Source: Brachionus koreanus
Lineage: Eukaryota > Rotifera > Eurotatoria > Ploima > Brachionidae
Length of the DNA: 64,000 nucleotides
Direction: 5' to 3'
Assembly (NCBI GenBank): GCA_016987375.1
Contig: PJRA01000005.1
Span: forward strand, 1,447,946-1,511,945
Below are positions 49,565 through 59,659 of the stretch, in pieces. The notes below the pieces were generated by a model. That model made no database searches, was not told the origin of the DNA, and saw nothing but the letters and a program-made list of their open reading frames with translations. Position numbers and translations under genes: made by a program. Positions within the stretch are counted from its first letter, which is position 1, and each line of letters opens with the position of its first letter.

Positions 49565-50301
49565 ATTTTTGATTAACTTCATTCTACATTGTGAAATCTT
49601 ATGACCGAGTTTTTTCCATCCGAAGCATACTGTGTTTTGTTTCAACTCATAATTATGGTTTCTGAATTTTGAAAAATTTTCTTTTCCTTTTTGTTCATTC
49701 CTTTGATTTCTAAATTTGAGGCGTATTCTTTCCCGTTAGCTGCGGATTTCATGAAAGAGACCTTATGATTGAAATTATTATGTTTTGAATAGTTGACAAC
49801 CGTGGGTTTGCCAAAGCTGGTTTTTAAATTTCTCCCACAAAATTCATCTCTCTTTTGCATATTTCTAAGCATCTGCAGTGCGATACCTCTTAGAAGCTTT
49901 GTTACGTAATCTATTAGACTACTTCTAATAATCCCTTGGTTCCTAGCCTCAGTTTCTACTAGGTATATCGATTCATCCACATTATCTCTTTCATTTCCAT
50001 ATAATTTTGGTATATCGTCGACTTTAATCACTATTGTAACCGGTTAAAAGTAAATACAACATATTGTCTTTAAAAGCTTTATTAATATATTTGAACGTTC
50101 TGAAGTTCTAAGAATGGAATCCTTATTTATACCTATATGCTCGTGTACAGAACACAAGCTTATAATTAAGTCAAGATAATCAAGATGTCTCTGTCAGCAT
50201 TTCGAAGTGTGTAGCTACTGAGATACGTGACAAGTATAATTGTTACTTATCTTTGTGCATCAGTTAATAAGCTGATGAATAACTAATCAAAGAGGGTAAC
50301 A
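49565..50301 (-). mobile_element. LTR-retrotransposon fragment (LTR plus gag) inside Tc1 copy 2
   Basis: Absent from the matching position of Tc1 copy 1. On the minus strand it starts TGTTACCCTCTTTGATTAGT, an LTR-like TG start, has AATAAAGC about 210 bases in, and then opens a 129-codon gag-like frame (50031-49642: IKVDDIPKLYGNERDN...). After a frame break a zinc-knuckle remnant follows (CFGWKKLGHKISQC, one Cys of CCHC replaced by Trp). No protease, polymerase or second LTR. It is a 3'-truncated, dead copy. Confidence 0.65.
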
Positions 50302-50435
50302 AATAGGCTCTAAGTTTGGCCACCATTAGTTTCGTCGCTATTTTAGCAGGTCTCCCACTTCCTTTTTTCTCTTGAAAGTTTTATCTTTTTCTTTAATATC
50401 TAATCAACGATAAACAGAACGTTTTCTGTATCCAA

Positions 50436-50489
50436 NNNNNNNNNNNNNNNNNNNNNNNNNNNNNNNNNNNNNNNNNNNNNNNNNNNNNN
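50436..50489. other. Assembly gap (54 N)
   Basis: Run of N inside the transposase remnant of Tc1 copy 2. Confidence 0.99.
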
Positions 50490-50610
50490 ATAAGTTCTTT
50501 ATATTTTAAAGCCAGTCCGATTTTAAATTTTGAAAAAAATTGGGAAGGGTCTTGTCCACTCTTATAGAAAATTAAACTTAACTTTTGTGCCATTTTTTTT
50601 ACACCCGTTA

Positions 50611-51188
50611 ATACCTTTATTTGCTAAAAAAATAGCGTTTATTCTTTAAAATTACAAGTTTATATTTGTAGTTTATTGTTTAGCCAATAAAAAAAACAAA
50701 ATAATTTTTTTTTATTTATTTTTATCTAAATGTACTAGATAATTTTTTAATTTAAAAATGCATTAAAATAGTTCTAGTCAAAAATTAATTTATTTCTATA
50801 AAGATTTTTTTAATTCATTTAAAAGATTGTTATAATGTAACAATACTTTTTATAGTGCATACTTGCCAAATGTACTTGATGCATCTTTTAAAAGGTTTGA
50901 TATTTTTGATTTTAGCATCTTTGTAATTCTAAAATTTAAAGCAATTTGTTTGCTTGTTTAATTCTAAAAAATTTTTAAAATAAAAATTTAAAATATAAAT
51001 TTTGAAATTTTGGTACTATTACGTCATTATCGGGTTTAGAAAAAGACTTATGAGCAATTGCAATAACTAATCAAATATTTTGGTATTTGGTGCATGATAA
51101 AGTGTATTTAAAATAAATTTTATTTAGATTTTTTTTTAAAAATGATTATTTGTTTACTGAACTAAACAACAAAATTACAAAATAAAAA
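50611..51188. other. Downstream flank of the coiled-coil gene
   Basis: AT-rich, with no gene seen between the Tc1 copy and the stop codon of the minus-strand coiled-coil gene. Confidence 0.5.
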
Positions 51189-54100
51189 TTATGGTTTTCC
51201 TTCAACAAAATGATATTCCTTTGGATCTTTATTTACCATTTTTAGCAAATAATTTTCCATATTTCCAAGTTCATTGTACATTTTATTTATAACTGACCCG
51301 ACTTGATTCTCTCTATTCAAAGTGTTGTCCAAAAGAGAAGAAAGTCGATTGACAAGATCATTATCATGTTCTTTAAAAACTTCTTTCAATTCTTCATCAG
51401 ATTTCCAGCCATTTAGTAATTGTTGATGTAATTTTTGATATTCGATTTCTAATTGTTCCTCAGTGTTCAATTGTTCAATGGTAAAGCTATCCATGTATTT
51501 GAACTCAGGCTCAAATTTCTTGATTGCTTCAATGAACTTATTATTTTGATCCTTGATTGTTTGCAGCTTTAATCCGGTCTTGAGAATTGAGTCTTCCAAA
51601 TCAACAGATTCTTTCTTTTGTGTTTTCATTTTTCTTAATAATTCTTCACGTTGCACTTCCAAAACAAGTTTTAGCTGGTCCTGGTCAAAAACAATATACA
51701 AATATATCTTGGACAAAGTTCAAATGTTTACCCTTGAATCATCGTGCTCTTTTATTAATGTTTTGATTTCTATTATTTGATTTTCCAGATTGCTTTTTCG
51801 CGTTTTGGCATCTTTTAACAAACAGATCATGCAAAACTTAAAAAATAGCAAAAAATAGTTTTACCTATCACAGATTTTCGAGTTTCTTCATAGTCTTTGC
51901 ATTTGGCTCTGTAAATTTTACACAACTCTTTGTATTTTGGTTCCAAATCATTTATTTCAACCACATTCTTGTCATTTTCAGTTGTGTAAAATGTGTACTC
52001 TGTCTGCAAATTGCCCAAATTAGCTTCCAAATCTGTTTTCATTCTTTCGTAACTTTTGATAGCTTCGTCTAATTCGGCTGACAATTTATTTTTTTCTTTA
52101 TCATTATCGTTGATGATTTCATTTAAGGATTTTTGCTACATAAAATAGTTCAATTTGATTATAGAAAATTTTAGGCTTATTGCATCATGTGACCAATTTT
52201 GTTTTTAGGAATTAGTGACCGAAATCGGTCAAAAAATATGTGAACAAAAATATATTGAGCCGATTCTAGTTTTTAGATTCACAAAATTCATAAAAAAACT
52301 TTCTTAATAACGATTAATTCAAATAAGATAAAGCAATTTTTCTAAATGACAATAATTTGATAAATTTCCAAGTGTTCAACTTACAAATCTGTCTAATCTG
52401 ATTCTTTATTTGGTTTATTTCGCTAATTTATCGACATTATTTTGGCAATTATCAAATGCTTGGCAGTACAGTTGACAATTGCTAAGATCATAACAATTAC
52501 TGTTAAATATAATTCAATTATAGTTGAAAAGCAAGCTTTGAAATTGTCGAAATGCTCAAACGAAACAAATGACACAGTTTTGAGCTGTAAGAAAAGCCAA
52601 GCAAAATTTTTAGGAAAAAGGTTTGAATAAATACATATGGCTTGGAAGCATAATTTAAAAATATCTATTTTTTTTTCAAATTTTTTTCCCTTGTTCACTT
52701 AATTTTCAATCACATATTTTGTGGCCGATTTCAGTCACTAATTCCTAAAAACAAATTTGGTTACATAATGTAATATACCAAAATTTTTTAACTCCACTTC
52801 AATTTAAAAAAAAAGAAGATAAAAGGAAGGGGAAAGGAAAAGGCCAGCAAGTTATTGTACTGCAAATCAAATTAGTTAAAGTTTTAGCTAGTTAAAAAAA
52901 TTTGGTATAGATGAAACCCCATAACCTCATTTTTGTCATGTATCCTCACGTTAAAGTCCCCACGTGTATCCTTTATTTAACCCCACATGTTTCCTTAAAT
53001 GTATCCTTATATGTATTCTGAGTTACATATATGAATCCGAGAATACATATATGTATTTTTCTACAAAATATTTTTGAAAGAATACATAAAATATGTATTC
53101 TTGGATACAAAAAAAAATTTGTATTTTTTTGATTCATAAAATACATATTTTGTATCCCGAGATACATATTTTGTGTATGCGAGGATACATGACAAAAATG
53201 AGGTTAATGGGACTCATCTATACCAAAAATTTTTCCACCAAAAATTTATTTTTAAATTTATTTTTTTACTTTTTTTTCAAGTTCGCTTGTTCTCGATTTA
53301 TTTGAGCTCATAAAAGTATCAACAGATGATTGAAATATAATCAAATTGGCATTAAAAGCTTCAATTTCGCTCAATTTTGCTTCACGTTCGGCTTGTTTTA
53401 TTAATCGAGTTTCTCTTTCATGTTTTAGTTGATCTTTACATTGTTCTGCTTCTCTTTGCAACGAATCCATAACTTGACTTGATAAAATTGAAAATTTTAT
53501 TAAATATCTTTAATATGTGAAATGTCGAAACTCGTTTTGGACATGAAGAATTTTTTTTTTTCATTAAAATTTATAATCCTTTCAAATAATCTAATTTTTT
53601 TCCAATTTTTTTATCTTATTCTAATTAAATTGGAAATTATCTTAAAAAAAAATTTAAAGTAAGTTTTTAGATTGAATTAAGAAATTCGGAGCATAAAAAC
53701 TACTCAAACTCGATTTAACCTTTCTCGTACAGAGAAGATTAGGAGATGATCCAATTAAGCAATTAAAAATAGTGAATGAAATCATCAACTTACTCTAAAT
53801 ATAATTGTAGTCATATGTTTTCAGATAAAAATAGCTTAATTTTATTAAAAATGAAATATAAAATTAAAATTTAAATTTAGACCATACAAACTGTAAAATC
53901 TTTTTATTAAAAAACTGTTTACTTTAAATTCAATCTTTAATAGATCGTTTAATGAATTCTTGAAAATAGCATTTTTAATAAAAAAAAGATTGCTAAAATA
54001 ATCAGTTTTAAAAACGAATTGAAATAAAAAACTTGAAAAAAAAATTTTCTTTTTTAGTTTTAAAATTATTAATTTCAAAAGATTTTATAATGCGTTTGTC

Positions 54101-57100
54101 TGTATGTATAAAAGTAAAATCAATTTTACAAATATATCTAAGCTTTTAAATACAGTGCCGGAAATTAATTTATCACATTATATTATCTATTATCAGTTGC
54201 GGTTTTTTTTTTCCCTGTACTAAATCAGTTGATACAAATTGTTGATTTTCATCAATATAATTAAAAAAAATCAAATTATGTAAAAAAACATTAATTTTTA
54301 TTTGAAAATTCCTTAAGGTAAAGATAAATGTTTTTAAAAAAAACAGTTAAAATTTTAAATTTAAAAATTGACTTAAATTTGAAAAGCAATTTAAAATTAA
54401 ATTAGAATAAATAAAAAAAATAAAAAAAAATATTAAAATTTGATTAAAATATTTGAAAAATTTTCTAATTTAAATATTTATTTAAAATTGAAGAAATTTT
54501 TGTTTTAAATGATTATTTTACATTTAGTATGTTTTACAATTGCACATTTCATTTTTTATTATTAGTAACTGTTTTAAATCTAAAAAAAAGCTTTAGAAAA
54601 ATATAATATATCAATAATAGAAGAAAAAATTTCAAAAAAATTAGATCATCTTTATTTGTTTAAAATTTTAAATGATATTTTAAAAGTAGAATTTTTTACA
54701 TAATTTGTTTTTTTAAATAATACTTATAATAATTTCATAATTTATTGTGACGTAAATCTTTTTATACTTTTTCTTTATATGTATACTTAAATTGGTATTT
54801 ATAATACGACATCGAACTAATTTAACTTTTTTTTATTCTTTATTTTTTTTTTTCTTATCTTTTGCCTATGAGGCTTGAACTTAATAAATAATAATAATAA
54901 TAATACTTTAAAAAAGAGTGAGAGGTTAGAAGAGTTTTTGAGTTTTCAAGATTCGACATAGATATTATTATCTATATCAAATAGAATTTAAACTAGTGTT
55001 GGCTGAAGGCCAAGTCTGGCAGACAAAATTTTTAAAGGAGCTTCAAATTATATTTTTTCGGAAATCGCCAAAAAAATTAAAGATAAAGATTATTTTTCAT
55101 AAATTTTCCCAAATTTTAGGCTAATTTCTAGAATTAAACAAAGGCCTAATAAACTTCATCAGCTAATTTGTCGATTTCTGAAAAACATTCAATTGAGAAA
55201 TTTTGACCGCATCAAAGATTGCTTATACGATTCCCAATTTACTTATTTTCTAAATATTTTAAAAATTCAAATTTTTCTTTAAATTATTTTATTTGTCAAT
55301 TATTTATATTTATATATTTTTTTTTCATTGTGTTCAGTTCTAGATTCAAAATTTTTTTCAAATTTTTATTCTAATGTTTTTAAGATTCGACTTTTTAATT
55401 AAAATATGTATTTATTCATCACTATAAAATTAACAAATAAACTAATTTTTGCTAATATTAACTGATATTAGCAAGGGGCAACAAAAGTTGATAATAACTG
55501 ATATTAGATGATTTGATGTGGCATGTTAACACTAGAAGCACCAAGCATTTTTTCATGTATTTTTAACTCAAAAATATCTTATAAAAAACTATAATAATTT
55601 TATATAGTAATAAAATTTTTAAAAGGAAATATTAAAATCTTTATAATTTTAAAAATATATATTTTTGTGAAAAATCTATTCAAAAGATACGAGGATTTAA
55701 AAATTTTTCATACGAGTCAAATGACTCGTTTGGTGCTTCTAGTGTTAATTTCCGGCAATAAAATATGAAAAAATTTACTTGAAAAAATATTGCCAAAAAA
55801 TTAATCCTAAAATTAAAATAAAAATAATGAAAAATACTCTTATTTTTGTCATTTTTACTTATTTAATGTTGTTTTACTTTTCAGATGAAGAAGGATTATT
55901 TGTTGCAGCGACAGCTGCAGCCCTAAAGGGCTCTACTTGGACTTATTATAGTTCAAGTTGCTGTTCTATTTACTACTACTACTAGATAATAAAAAACAAT
56001 TCTATAATCCGTTCATAAATATGTTTTATAAGTATTGTTTTAAAAGAGCGAACTTTTTTTAGAAGATTTTAAATATAAAATTTTAAAAATTTTAACTAAA
56101 ATTTTTATTTACCTATGAGCTTGCTGATTTTCACCAAGCTGTACATAAAGAGCTTGATTTTTTTCTTCCAACTCGGCAATTTCTTTGTATTTTTCGCCAA
56201 TTTCAGCTTTGATACCATCAATTGACTTTTTAATAGCATCATTAATTTTTTGTAATTCCTTAAATCTGTCATAAATTTGTTTCAACTCAATTTTTTTATT
56301 TTCTTGTTCTTCTTTTAAATTTTTGACATTTTCTATCTCCTCAACTGTTTTTTCAGCTGTTTCTTTGGTTCGTCTGATTGTTTCTGTTTTGTTTTGATTG
56401 TAATCTTGCTGGGTCTTTGCCTCAAGAGCTGCTAATCGCAAACTTTCGGTCACTAAAGTCTCGTATTCACGCTGGCTGGTTTCAACTTGCTTCATTCCAT
56501 TTTCAATTTCTGATTTCAATTCACTATTAAGTTGCTCATATCTCTCGTTTTCTCTAAATAATACTCGAACAGACTTTACACTTTCTTGAACGGCTTTTTT
56601 TGCCGCTTGAACTTCTCTAGGAAAAAAATTTTTGAATTTAAAGTTTTTATTTTTATTGCTTTTACCTTAATTTTGTTTGATTGAACTCTTCTTGTTCAAT
56701 AGCTTTTCCATTAGTTACTCTCTAAATTTTTATTTGTTTTTTTTTATTTTAGAAAATTTTTTAAATTTCAAAAATTCTACTTTCTCATCCTCTAAACTTG
56801 TTTTGATCTCACGACCCTCAGCTCTTTCTTTGATCAGCTTTTCATTTAAATTTAACATGTCTTCTTCCAAATCAACTATCTTAAGGAAAAAAATCAACTA
56901 AACAAAGAGATATTTTTTTCGTACATTTTGATTAAGTTCTCTCAAAAAATCCCTTGTTTCGTTTAATCTAATTTGAGCTGATGCTTTATGGGCCATTTGG
57001 TCATTTAAAGATTGTATAATATTCTCATGATTTTTTTCCATCAATTTTTTTTCTGGTCTATTTGTGATAAAAAATACTTAGCTTCATCGCATAATTTACT

Positions 57101-57583
57101 AGGTTTAATAAAATTACTCCATTATAGCGATTTCTTCAGACAACTGTTTGTCTCTTTTATGAAGAACTTCTATTTTTTTGGATAATTCTTGAAGTTTATT
57201 TTTTAGATCCAGAATTGCTTCCATATTTGAGTCTCTGGCTGCTTTAACATTCTCTAAAATAGGAATTGATCGTCAATTAATATTCTGGGAAAATATGATA
57301 ATTTTACCATCAATTTCTTTTTGAAAATCAGAGTCAAAAAAAGTCATTTTGTGCCTAAAAACACTTGCTTTAATGGTCTCAGTCTCAAGTTCTTCATGCA
57401 ATTTTTTAATATTATTTTCCTTAATAAAAAAATTAAACATTTATTAAAACAAAAAAAATGAAATAAAACCAAATCTTGTAGGATTTGAGCCAGATTATCA
57501 CAATGCTGAATGTCTTCGGGGCCGAAGCCATCGCTTTCAATTTTCATCGCTTCCTCTTGAACAATAAATTTAATTTTGATCAT
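51189..57583 (-). CDS. Long coiled-coil protein, CCDC175/CCDC178-like
   Basis: Twelve exons join in phase: 57583-57470, 57419-57308, 57253-57118, 57098-57078 (21 bases), 57057-56925, 56879-56781, 56721-56666, 56616-56113, 53477-53270, 52135-51865, 51811-51732 and 51680-51189, for 741 residues. Nearly all of it is heptad-rich, with Glu/Lys/Gln/Leu typical of a continuous coiled coil (LRLAALEAKTQQDYNQNKTE, ERETRLIKQAEREAKLSEIE). The N-terminal part HELETETIKASVF...KEIDENVKAARDSNMEAI..LKNKLQEL resembles, from memory, the vertebrate CCDC175/CCDC178 N-terminus and has similar total length (CCDC175 about 790). These vertebrate proteins are poorly characterised and linked mainly to testis or ciliated cells. 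The start ATG (MIKIKFIVQEEAMKIESDGF) is the best in-frame candidate, but an upstream exon is possible. Introns carry three MITEs. Coding is sure; the family name is tentative. Confidence 0.75.
52179..52774. mobile_element. Non-autonomous TIR element, about 0.6 kb, in an intron
   Basis: Terminal inverted repeats of about 65-70 bases: the left arm holds GTTTTTAGGAATTAGTGACC then GAAATCGG, and the right arm, inverted, GTTTTTAGGAATTAGTGACT then GAAATCGG. The interior holds small opposed open frames (52423-52698 and 52442-52630) with no recognised domain. It lies in the intron between coiled-coil gene exons 53270 and 52135. Confidence 0.8.
52894..53236. mobile_element. TIR MITE with internal ATACATAT repeats
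   Basis: Inverted ends: TTTGGTATAGATGAAACCCC then CTCATTTTTGTCATGTATCC on the left; the mirror on the right ends TACCAAAAAT near 53230. Between them are many copies of ATACATAT/ATGTATTC words in both orientations. It sits in the same intron as the 52179-52774 element, about 120 bases away. Confidence 0.8.
55530..55744. mobile_element. TTAA-flanked MITE, GCACCA family, copy 3
   Basis: Exactly 215 bases between perfect TTAA sites at 55526-55529 and 55745-55748. Ends CACTAGAAGCACCAAGC and, inverted, CACTAGAAGCACCAAACG. Orientation is opposite to the 48 kb copy. Both ends and both target repeats are intact, so this looks like the youngest copy. Confidence 0.85.
55827..55985 (+). CDS. Possible tiny secreted peptide gene, Tyr/Ser/Cys-rich end
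   Basis: A 52-codon frame with an N-terminal hydrophobic stretch like a signal peptide (MKNTLIFVIFTYLMLFYFS) and a short remainder DEEGLFVAATAAALKGSTWT, then YYSSSCCSIYYYY. The second half is far less AT-biased than its surroundings. TTTTCAG at about 55877-55883 could also be a splice acceptor, so it might instead be a last exon. It lies on the plus strand inside a large intron of the minus-strand coiled-coil gene, 80 bases past a MITE. Confidence 0.4.
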   Translation: MKNTLIFVIFTYLMLFYFSDEEGLFVAATAAALKGSTWTYYSSSCCSIYYYY

Positions 57584-57740
57584 TTTTAGGTAATTACAAC
57601 AACAAATAATTCTGTAAACTAAACCGAAATTTAATTTTCGATAATGTTGGGCACAGTCGCCACTTGACCGCCAAAAAATGGTGTACATGGTCGAGACGGA
57701 TAATTTTTTTTTTCAAAATTTCAACTTTGGTGTAAATATA

Positions 57741-58168
57741 ATGGGTGTTAAAGATTTGAAAATATTTGGACTGTCGTTTCGCAAGATATGACAAAAAATA
57801 CATGGCTACCTAATATTTTTGAAGAAATTCAAAAAATCAAATTTGGGTGTTTTTTTTTTATAACTTTTGATCAAAAAGTCATAAATAAACGATCAGGAGC
57901 TCATATTAATCAGTTTTTTTTTCTCTAAAAAAAAAACTTTTAAACATGTACATTAACTATAATAACATCAAAGGACACTAGTTATTTTTAGGTAAAGGTG
58001 TTCCGAATGGCCTATTTCTATTGATAAAAATTTTAAAAACTTGGTTTTTATATTTTTTTAGTAATTAGATTATATTAAATAACTGTACAAAATTTGGTTA
58101 ATTTCAGTCAATGGGAACATATTTTTTTACCTTAAAAAACTTTTGAACATTCTTTTTTGAACACCCAT
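57741..58168. mobile_element. Possible Tc1/mariner-type MITE
   Basis: TA then ATGGGTGTT at 57739-57749, and AACACCCAT then TA at 58160-58170: nine-base perfect ends with TA targets 428 bases apart. Beyond the nine bases the arms match only weakly. It lies just upstream of the first visible exon of the coiled-coil gene. Confidence 0.45.
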
Positions 58169-59659
58169 TATTATGACCAGAGTTCCTTAAAAGTCTAAAG
58201 TCTTAAATCAAGTCAAAGTCATGACTTTAGTACAAGTCTGATTATAACCCGAATAGTATGTTTAGAAAGCAAAAATTATTAGTAATAAAACAGAAATACT
58301 GAAAATTAGATTGTTTTTAATAAACAATAATAATTAATAATTAATAAATAGTGTCAAATATAATTAAAACGCATTCATTTTTTATTTATACGCAACAAAT
58401 TAAATATTAAAATTCAGTTTTATAAACTTTGCCTCTATAATTAATATCCTAAGTGACAGAGAGTTAGTTACTGATTCATTAATTGATTCGAAAATAACAG
58501 GCAAAGTTACCTTCAAAAGAATTTTGTACTTCTGATCATATTATATAGTTGTATGCTGGAAACAGGGTCAAACCGGACCTCGATGTGCTTTAGTGGGTAT
58601 TTCAGGTTTTTTGATAAAAGACCAAAATTAGATTTCAAAAAAATTTGGCTAATATAAAACAAATTAGTGATTGTTAAATAATTTTAACATTTTTGAAGAC
58701 CTAACTGAATTTATTTTTTCCTTTCTAATATTAAGTTGCACAAAAATTTGTGAAAAATCTTAGTTTTAAAATAAAAAGAATTAAAAAAATGCTTCGAAAA
58801 AAAAATCCTGCTTTCTGAAATTGAAAAAATTTTTATCAAAAAAAAAATTTTTAAATTTAGAAAAATTTAAAATAGTTTTAAAATAAAACGGAAAGACTTT
58901 GAGGATAAACATAAAATTCATAAAATCTTAGTACGGTGTAGGAGAATATTTATGATGCCCTCGTCTTATGATCCCCGAAAATATCAAGAGTGTTTCTTCA
59001 GTAATTATTTTCCTTTAAAAAATCTAATTTTGATTTTAGAAATTGTTGTTAAGTTTCTTATTTCATATTAGATTATTAAATATTTAAAAAAAAAAATTAC
59101 CTAATTGTCTGAGATAGCTTAAAGCATTGGTTACAATCATTGACATTCTAAATTGATTAAAGTATATTTATTCGATTAAGTTCTAGACAAAATTACAAAA
59201 GTTTGTTACAAAAACTCAAGAGATTATCAAACCCTTAGATTTTTAAAAATCTAAATTAAAGAATTATTACTAACAAATTTATTTTTAAAATCATAAATGT
59301 AAAAATTTAAATTAATTAACACAACAAGTCCATAATTAACTTTATAAATAAATAGAAAGACGGCAAATGTGAATTTTAGATGCAAATTGAACAAAATTAT
59401 TTCCTTTTTAGATAGTTTTAAATTTACGTAGAAAAAAATTTAAAAAAATAAATATTTCAACATAATTTTAAATGCAGCGTTAATATTTATTTATGATGTT
59501 TACTTTTTTTTTAAACTAACCTGAAATGAAAAGAATGAATTAATGTTACAGTATTTTTTTAAAGATTTTTTATCAAAGTAAATTTTAATCTATAAAAAAT
59601 GGAAATATTTTTGTTCAATTTGAATTAAATTTCACAATACCAGAAAGATTAACAAAATT
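58169..59659. other. Intergenic DNA between CEP104 and the coiled-coil gene
   Basis: Both flanking genes are on the minus strand. No gene or repeat seen apart from A/T runs. Confidence 0.5.

Larger units (their letters stand above)
48870..50608 (-). mobile_element. Tc1/mariner-like element, copy 2 (inactive)
   Basis: The right end at about 50582-50608 carries the same TIR as copy 1 (ACGGGTGTAAAAAAAATGGC on the minus strand), followed outward by TA. The transposase ATG lies within the TIR: MAQKLSLIFYKSG. Further minus-strand pieces are the helix-turn-helix (GRPAKIATKLMVAKLRA, then INRIPRKVNIVEEVNNHKSG) and the DDE catalytic part (DYVFLPDFAPCHYAN, then ARPIEDFWRHLKAKV). Frameshifts, a 54-base gap (50436-50489) and an inserted LTR fragment disable it. 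The left TIR could not be found; homology to copy 1 fades near 48870. Confidence 0.85.

Noticed and set aside
52390..52430. Possible micro-exon (AATCAGATTAGACAGATT) in the coiled-coil gene
   Set aside because: Heptad-like reading and GTAAGT donor are attractive, but inclusion breaks the phase of the following exon (52135). Direct joining 53270-52135 is in frame.
57594..57803. Minus frames upstream of the coiled-coil gene start
   Set aside because: They overlap a probable transposon end and carry no coiled-coil character.
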